Below, one piece after another: positions 60,347 through 64,000 of a DNA stretch of 64,000 nucleotides. This stretch comes from Bacteroidales bacterium UBA4814. Lineage in GTDB: Bacteria > Bacteroidota > Bacteroidia > Bacteroidales > UBA7960. The translations under genes and the position numbers were made by a program. The stretch lies in NCBI GenBank assembly GCA_002402465.1, contig DHFW01000049.1:1-64000 (forward strand), read 5' to 3'. The notes under the pieces are model-generated. The model did no database searches. It had not been told where the DNA came from and saw only the letters and a program-made list of their open reading frames with translations. Positions within the stretch are counted from its first letter, which is position 1, and each line of letters begins with the position of its first letter.

Positions 60347-61300
60347 TCAGAGAAAACGCACGTTGCGTTGTATCTCTCTGATTTTGTCCAGATCCAGGTC
60401 GAAGCAATACTGGAGCATGATTTCGTGGCTTCCATAACTCCGGCCTTTTCTGCCCAGGGGCGAGGTGCTGAAGTCGTAAGAGTAACCCAGGCTGAACTGC
60501 TCGATATTGAGTCCGAAAAGGAACACTACGGCATCTTGCAGCCTGTAACTAACGCCACCCCAGAACCGATTATTATATGTGACCATGGCGTTTATATCGA
60601 TTTGAACCGAAGCAAGGTCTGTTTTTACCAGCACCGAGGGTGTGAGCTCGTAGGCCGGATTTCCCGGAAGGGAAAGGTTATAGCCTCCGGTGAGGTAAGC
60701 GTGGCGCTTGAGCACGTGGTTGCTTTCTCCGATCTGGCCGCTGGCCTGTCGCAACTGCGAGAAGGAAAGACCTGCCCACGACTTGCTGTCGGACTGGAAA
60801 AAACCACCCAGGGCAAAATCCACAAACATGTGGGTTTCTTCGGCTGAGCCTGTAAGGACCGGGTCGCCATCGGTAATTGGGGTAAGCTGGCTGAAATCGA
60901 TTCTTTTGTCGAGAAAACCTGCCTGGGCTCCAATGCCCAGCTTTCCGCCCACCATCTTAATATGGTACGCATAGGAGAGTTTTACCCCTACGTTGTTTTC
61001 GTAACCCAGTTTGTCCTGCATAAAACCCAGGGCCAAACCTCCCTTAAGAAAGGGCAGGGGGGCATCCACATTAAGAAGATAGGTTTCGGGGTTTAAACGG
61101 TTGTCTTCAGCGTCTTTAAAACCCAGCCATTGTTGCCTGGCCAAACCGGTGGCGCATATGGCTCCGCGAAGTCCTGCATAACCCGGGTTAATGCCCATAT
61201 TGTTAAACATGTTATGGCTGAACTGCGGTTCCTGCTGCGCAAAAACGGCCGGACTGATTATAATGAAAAGGAAAGTAGCAACAAGGCCCTTAAATCTCAT
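60347..61300 (-). CDS. PorP/SprF-family outer-membrane protein
   Basis: The 317-residue protein has a signal peptide (to about residue 21, VFAQQEPQFSHNMFN). A beta-strand-rich barrel follows, with the family pattern MGINPGYAG..GAICATGLARQQWLGF near the N-terminus. The C-terminus ends in an aromatic-rich strand region (HEIMLQYCFDL). PorP/SprF proteins work with T9SS, either as a core component or as partner of a secreted adhesin such as SprB. Being first in the gldKLMN operon favours the PorP-like core role. A -7 box lies 35 bp upstream. Confidence 0.92.
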   Translation of the reverse strand: MRFKGLVATFLFIIISPAVFAQQEPQFSHNMFNNMGINPGYAGLRGAICATGLARQQWLGFKDAEDNRLNPETYLLNVDAPLPFLKGGLALGFMQDKLGYENNVGVKLSYAYHIKMVGGKLGIGAQAGFLDKRIDFSQLTPITDGDPVLTGSAEETHMFVDFALGGFFQSDSKSWAGLSFSQLRQASGQIGESNHVLKRHAYLTGGYNLSLPGNPAYELTPSVLVKTDLASVQIDINAMVTYNNRFWGGVSYRLQDAVVFLFGLNIEQFSLGYSYDFSTSPLGRKGRSYGSHEIMLQYCFDLDLDKIREIQRNVRFL

Positions 61301-61680
61301 GGATCGGTAATTTGTCCTTTTATTTTTTGTAACGCAAAAATAGCTGGTTTATTGATAAGATGCTGAAAATTTGAAACAACTTAAGGCATGTAATCAAAAG
61401 GTTTTTTAAAAGTAAGGTGAAAATCCTTCGAATTAAACCGTAGTGAAATTTTTCAGAGTCAACATGTCAAAGAGCTTACTGGCTAAAAATCTGTAAGAGC
61501 CAAAAATCAACCAAACAAAAATATAAGGAGCAGCAATGGATTTTATCAGTAATAATACGTGGTTGTTGCAAGGGAATACTTTTGATTTTTTCTGCTGATC
61601 GCGCAATTTGGGGTTTGGTTTTATTTAAAGGTTCAAATGTACTTAAATTTTGACCTTTGGTTTTTAGATTGTTACAAAAA
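61301..61680. other. AT-rich intergenic region upstream of the T9SS operon
   Basis: This 380-bp stretch contains the predicted -7 box at 61335-61342 and otherwise no gene, tRNA or clear hairpin. Short ORFs entering it from the ureohydrolase-like gene are off-frame shadows. It probably holds the remaining upstream control sites of the T9SS operon. Confidence 0.5.
61335..61342 (-). promoter_or_regulatory. -7 box TATTTTTG of the porP-gldKLMN operon
   Basis: This minus-strand TAnnTTTG match lies 35 bp before the porP start codon. No -33 TTTG is visible at the standard distance. Confidence 0.45.
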
Positions 61681-62877
61681 TCAAAGGAATTTCTGATAAA
61701 CCTGCAGCCACTTTTCGGGGATCTCGTCCTGGCAGGCTGCCTGGTATTCGCGATAGGAGCAAGGCACCAGGAATTGCCTGTCGTATTTTGTTTGCAGGCC
61801 GGCCGGGCAAGGCACCTCCATCCACCACCGGTCGCTTTTTTTACTTTTATAAAAAACGATCTCGTTTTTAAAATCTTTGAGCGACACAACGTATTTAATG
61901 TATTCTCCTGAGTCTTTACGCTGTCGGTCGGGCATGTCGTTTTTGCGCTGGTAAAACCCATCGAAGAAATACCAAATCATTTGAGCTACCAGGTGGGCGG
62001 TTTGCTCGCCCTGGTCGAAAGCGGGGTTTACTTCGTAAAATCCTATGGACGATAGTTTGTCGCTCAGGCCGGCATAGCGCACAATCTGGCAGGCCTCTTC
62101 GCCATAAAACCCGTTTGGCGACACATTGGCATTGCCGGGGGCATCCGACTGGCGTATGCTCGAAATGTCGAACGAGATCATGTCGGCACTACGCACCACA
62201 GGCTCCACCTCCTCCAGGTCCTGGCGCACCACCCCCAGTCGGTAAATGTCGAAATAGAGCTTGTTCATCAGCTCAATGGCATCCTGATCGACCAGGTAGG
62301 TCTGATAGCCCAGGTTGGTGTAATTGAACAGATAATTGGGCTGGTGTGTCAGAATGGTGCTTAAAAAATTGCGGTGATTAATCTCTTCGTTGCGCTTCAG
62401 GCCCAGGTCGAAGGCCGAGTCAACCGACACAATATTAATGATTTGCCCCAGGGCCTCGTAGGCCATATAATTGGCATAAGTCAGGTCCTGGCTTCCGCCA
62501 ATAATGATGGGGATCACTTTTTTGCGGATGAGCTCTGCCACGGTGGTTTTCACGGCAAAGTAGGTGTCGTTTACCTGGTTTCCGGGTCTGATGTTTCCCA
62601 AGTCGGCAATACGCACTTTGAAAGGCCCCTGAAACAGCTGGTACAGGTATTTGCGCACAAAATCGGGCGCCAGCCCGCAGCCCTCGTTGTACATGGCATT
62701 GCGGTCCTCCTGCACCCCAATAATGGCTATGTCGGCATCCTCAATGTTGGGAAATCCGTTTTCGCTGGTATAACTTTTTATAGAGCGGCCCAGGGTGAGT
62801 GGGTGCTGATTGCGTCCGGTCTGGAGTTTACTCCTGTCAAGAGGTTCAAAAAAATCCACTATTTCCATACGTGCCAA
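61681..62877 (-). CDS. Ureohydrolase-fold protein with lost metal-binding motifs
   Basis: The 398-residue protein has the arginase/formimidoylglutamase fold by pattern and spacing. However, the three metal-site motifs are changed: GGGH/D is GGSQD (127-131), DAHxD is DSAFD (153-157) and SxDxDxxDP is SFDISSIRQSD (235-245). Most manganese ligands are therefore missing and arginase-type hydrolysis is unlikely. It lies just downstream of topA on the same strand (10 bp gap) and upstream of the T9SS operon. I recall a topA, arginase-like, gldKLMN order from other Bacteroidota but could not check it. A structural or regulatory role is possible. Confidence 0.75.
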   Translation of the reverse strand: MARMEIVDFFEPLDRSKLQTGRNQHPLTLGRSIKSYTSENGFPNIEDADIAIIGVQEDRNAMYNEGCGLAPDFVRKYLYQLFQGPFKVRIADLGNIRPGNQVNDTYFAVKTTVAELIRKKVIPIIIGGSQDLTYANYMAYEALGQIINIVSVDSAFDLGLKRNEEINHRNFLSTILTHQPNYLFNYTNLGYQTYLVDQDAIELMNKLYFDIYRLGVVRQDLEEVEPVVRSADMISFDISSIRQSDAPGNANVSPNGFYGEEACQIVRYAGLSDKLSSIGFYEVNPAFDQGEQTAHLVAQMIWYFFDGFYQRKNDMPDRQRKDSGEYIKYVVSLKDFKNEIVFYKSKKSDRWWMEVPCPAGLQTKYDRQFLVPCSYREYQAACQDEIPEKWLQVYQKFL

Positions 62878-62887
62878 AAATCACTGA

Positions 62888-64000
62888 CTATTTACCCTTT
62901 TTGCGGGTGGTAGTTTTTTTGGTTGTACGGGTTTTTTTGGAAGAGGTTCCTTCTTTTATAATATTTAAACAGTCTTCCAGGGTAAACGCTTCAGGGTGCT
63001 TGCCTTTGGGCAGCTTGTAATTGTTTCCGTCGGCGGCCAGGTATGCACCCCAACGGCCCCTCAGAATTTTTACATCTGGGTTCTCAGGGAATTCCCTGAT
63101 TACTTTCTGGCGTTCTTTTTCGCGTTTTTCTTCAATCACCTCAATTGCCCTGTCTGCGGTAATGCTCAGGGGGTCTTCTCCCTTTGGAATAGAATAAAAC
63201 TGCCCATCGTGGCGAATGTATGGGCCGAAGCGGCCGGCTGAGGCCACCATTTCCTTGCCTTCATACGCGCCCACCGTGCGGGGAAGCTTAAACAGGTCGA
63301 GGGCTTCTTCTAGGGTTATGGTTTCGAGGCCCTGGTCTTTACGCATGCCTGCAAACAGCGGCTTCTCTTCTTCCTCGGCAGCACCGATCTGAATCATAGG
63401 CCCGAAGCGCCCGATCTTGGCATACACATTTCTTCCACTTTTTGGGTCCTTACCAAGCAATCGTTCTCCGCTGAATTTCTCGGAAGTTTTCAGGGTTTGC
63501 TCCACTTGCTTGTGGAAAGGCCAGTAAAATTCATTGATTACCTTATTCCACTGTTTTTGCCCGTTGGCAATCTCGTCAAACTCTTTCTCCACGCTGGCCG
63601 TGAAGTTGTAGTCCATAATGTCGATAAAATACTCCATCAGAAAACTGTTGACCACCGTGCCAATATCGGTTGGGAATAACTTGTTCTTTTCCTGTCCGAA
63701 AGTTTCTGATTTTTTTATTTCGGTAATTTTTCCGTTCTGGAGTAGCAGGTGGTCGTAGTGCCGGGTTTCGCCCTCGCGATTTTCCTTCACCACGTATTCG
63801 CGTTTCTGAATGGTGCTGATGGTGGGTGCATAGGTCGAGGGGCGCCCGATTCCGAGCTCTTCGAGTTTTTTTACCAGGCTGGCTTCAGTGTACCTGGGCG
63901 GGTTTTTCGAAAAACGCTCCACAGCGGTCATTTCATTCAGTGCCAGTTTTTGGCCTGTTTTCATGGGGGGCAGGATACCCTCAACGGCTTCGTCATCCTC
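62888..64000 (-). CDS. topA: DNA topoisomerase I, C-terminal part (runs off the right edge)
   Basis: The open frame continues to the last base of the window, so the N-terminal Toprim and catalytic Tyr region lie outside. Visible parts include RYTEASLVKKLEELGIGRPSTYA, the conserved end of the type IA core (split around residue 25-47 of the visible part). Three repeats of the RFGPYI.. type follow (KIGRFGPMIQIG, SAGRFGPYIRHDG, LRGRWGAYLAADG), the C-terminal domain found in TopA of Bacteroidota. It ends in a basic Lys/Thr tail. The enzyme relaxes negative supercoils. About 371 codons are seen. Confidence 0.95.
   Translation of the reverse strand, partial: EDDEAVEGILPPMKTGQKLALNEMTAVERFSKNPPRYTEASLVKKLEELGIGRPSTYAPTISTIQKREYVVKENREGETRHYDHLLLQNGKITEIKKSETFGQEKNKLFPTDIGTVVNSFLMEYFIDIMDYNFTASVEKEFDEIANGQKQWNKVINEFYWPFHKQVEQTLKTSEKFSGERLLGKDPKSGRNVYAKIGRFGPMIQIGAAEEEEKPLFAGMRKDQGLETITLEEALDLFKLPRTVGAYEGKEMVASAGRFGPYIRHDGQFYSIPKGEDPLSITADRAIEVIEEKREKERQKVIREFPENPDVKILRGRWGAYLAADGNNYKLPKGKHPEAFTLEDCLNIIKEGTSSKKTRTTKKTTTRKKGK

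Noticed and set aside
61476..61961. 161-codon minus-strand frame at the end of the ureohydrolase-like gene
   Set aside because: It overlaps the real gene out of frame and extends into AT-rich intergenic DNA. Composition is basic and low-complexity.
1..64000. Search for tRNA, rRNA and CRISPR loci
   Set aside because: No cloverleaf-compatible segment, rRNA stretch or regularly spaced identical repeats was seen in the intergenic regions by eye. A covariance-model scan would be decisive.

Overview
The window reads as chromosome of a free-living member of the Bacteroidota, probably Bacteroidales-like. The evidence is a complete porP-gldK-gldL-gldM-gldN type IX secretion (T9SS) block, two gingipain-like C25 proteins with T9SS C-terminal sorting domains, the purN / acpP-fabF-rnc arrangement, the near absence of Shine-Dalgarno sequences, and repeated -7 boxes of the Bacteroidota form TAnnTTTG upstream of genes. 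Several genes need GTG or TTG starts. All calls are from reading the sequence; no database search was run.

Layout. 1-3.77 kb is an accessory islet: a regulator/nucleotidyltransferase pair with two operator-like palindromes, a decayed ORF6N gene, and an AAA ATPase gene bracketed by two 159-bp copies of a hairpin-rich repeat. 3.77-6.9 kb holds core fatty-acid and purine genes (rnc, fabF, acpP, divergent purN). 6.98-14.1 kb is mixed: a lipoprotein metallopeptidase, a PIN-domain toxin/antitoxin-like pair, a nitroreductase, a GT39/GT2 pair and a GNAT protein. 14.3-15.5 kb is an encapsulin nanocompartment operon (encapsulated ferritin plus shell).

15.6-26.4 kb is an ion and osmotic-balance cluster: an MscS channel, a Trk/Ktr potassium system (TrkA-like and TrkH-like), an internally deleted cation/proton antiporter, and a 1715-residue fusion of a cation-chloride-cotransporter-like permease with a long helical region and a C-terminal P-loop ATPase plus winged helix. 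The fusion is translationally coupled to a small MscS-like protein. I consider this transporter-ATPase fusion with its MscS-like partner the most unusual system in the window.

26.4-41.2 kb is mostly housekeeping: a YwqK/MORN-like repeat protein, polyprenyl synthase, glyS, a lipid kinase, asd, a lamin-tail secreted protein, comF, two tandem membrane coiled-coil paralogues and pheT with a possible Phe-containing leader peptide. 41.2-49.4 kb encodes the two large C25 proteins, which are likely T9SS substrates. 49.5-55.3 kb has a LolC/E-type permease, a methyltransferase, rbfA, and adjacent class I and class II fumarases. 55.3-61.3 kb is the T9SS core and motor block. The window closes with a ureohydrolase-fold protein that has lost its metal-binding motifs and the 3' part of topA, which runs off the right edge.
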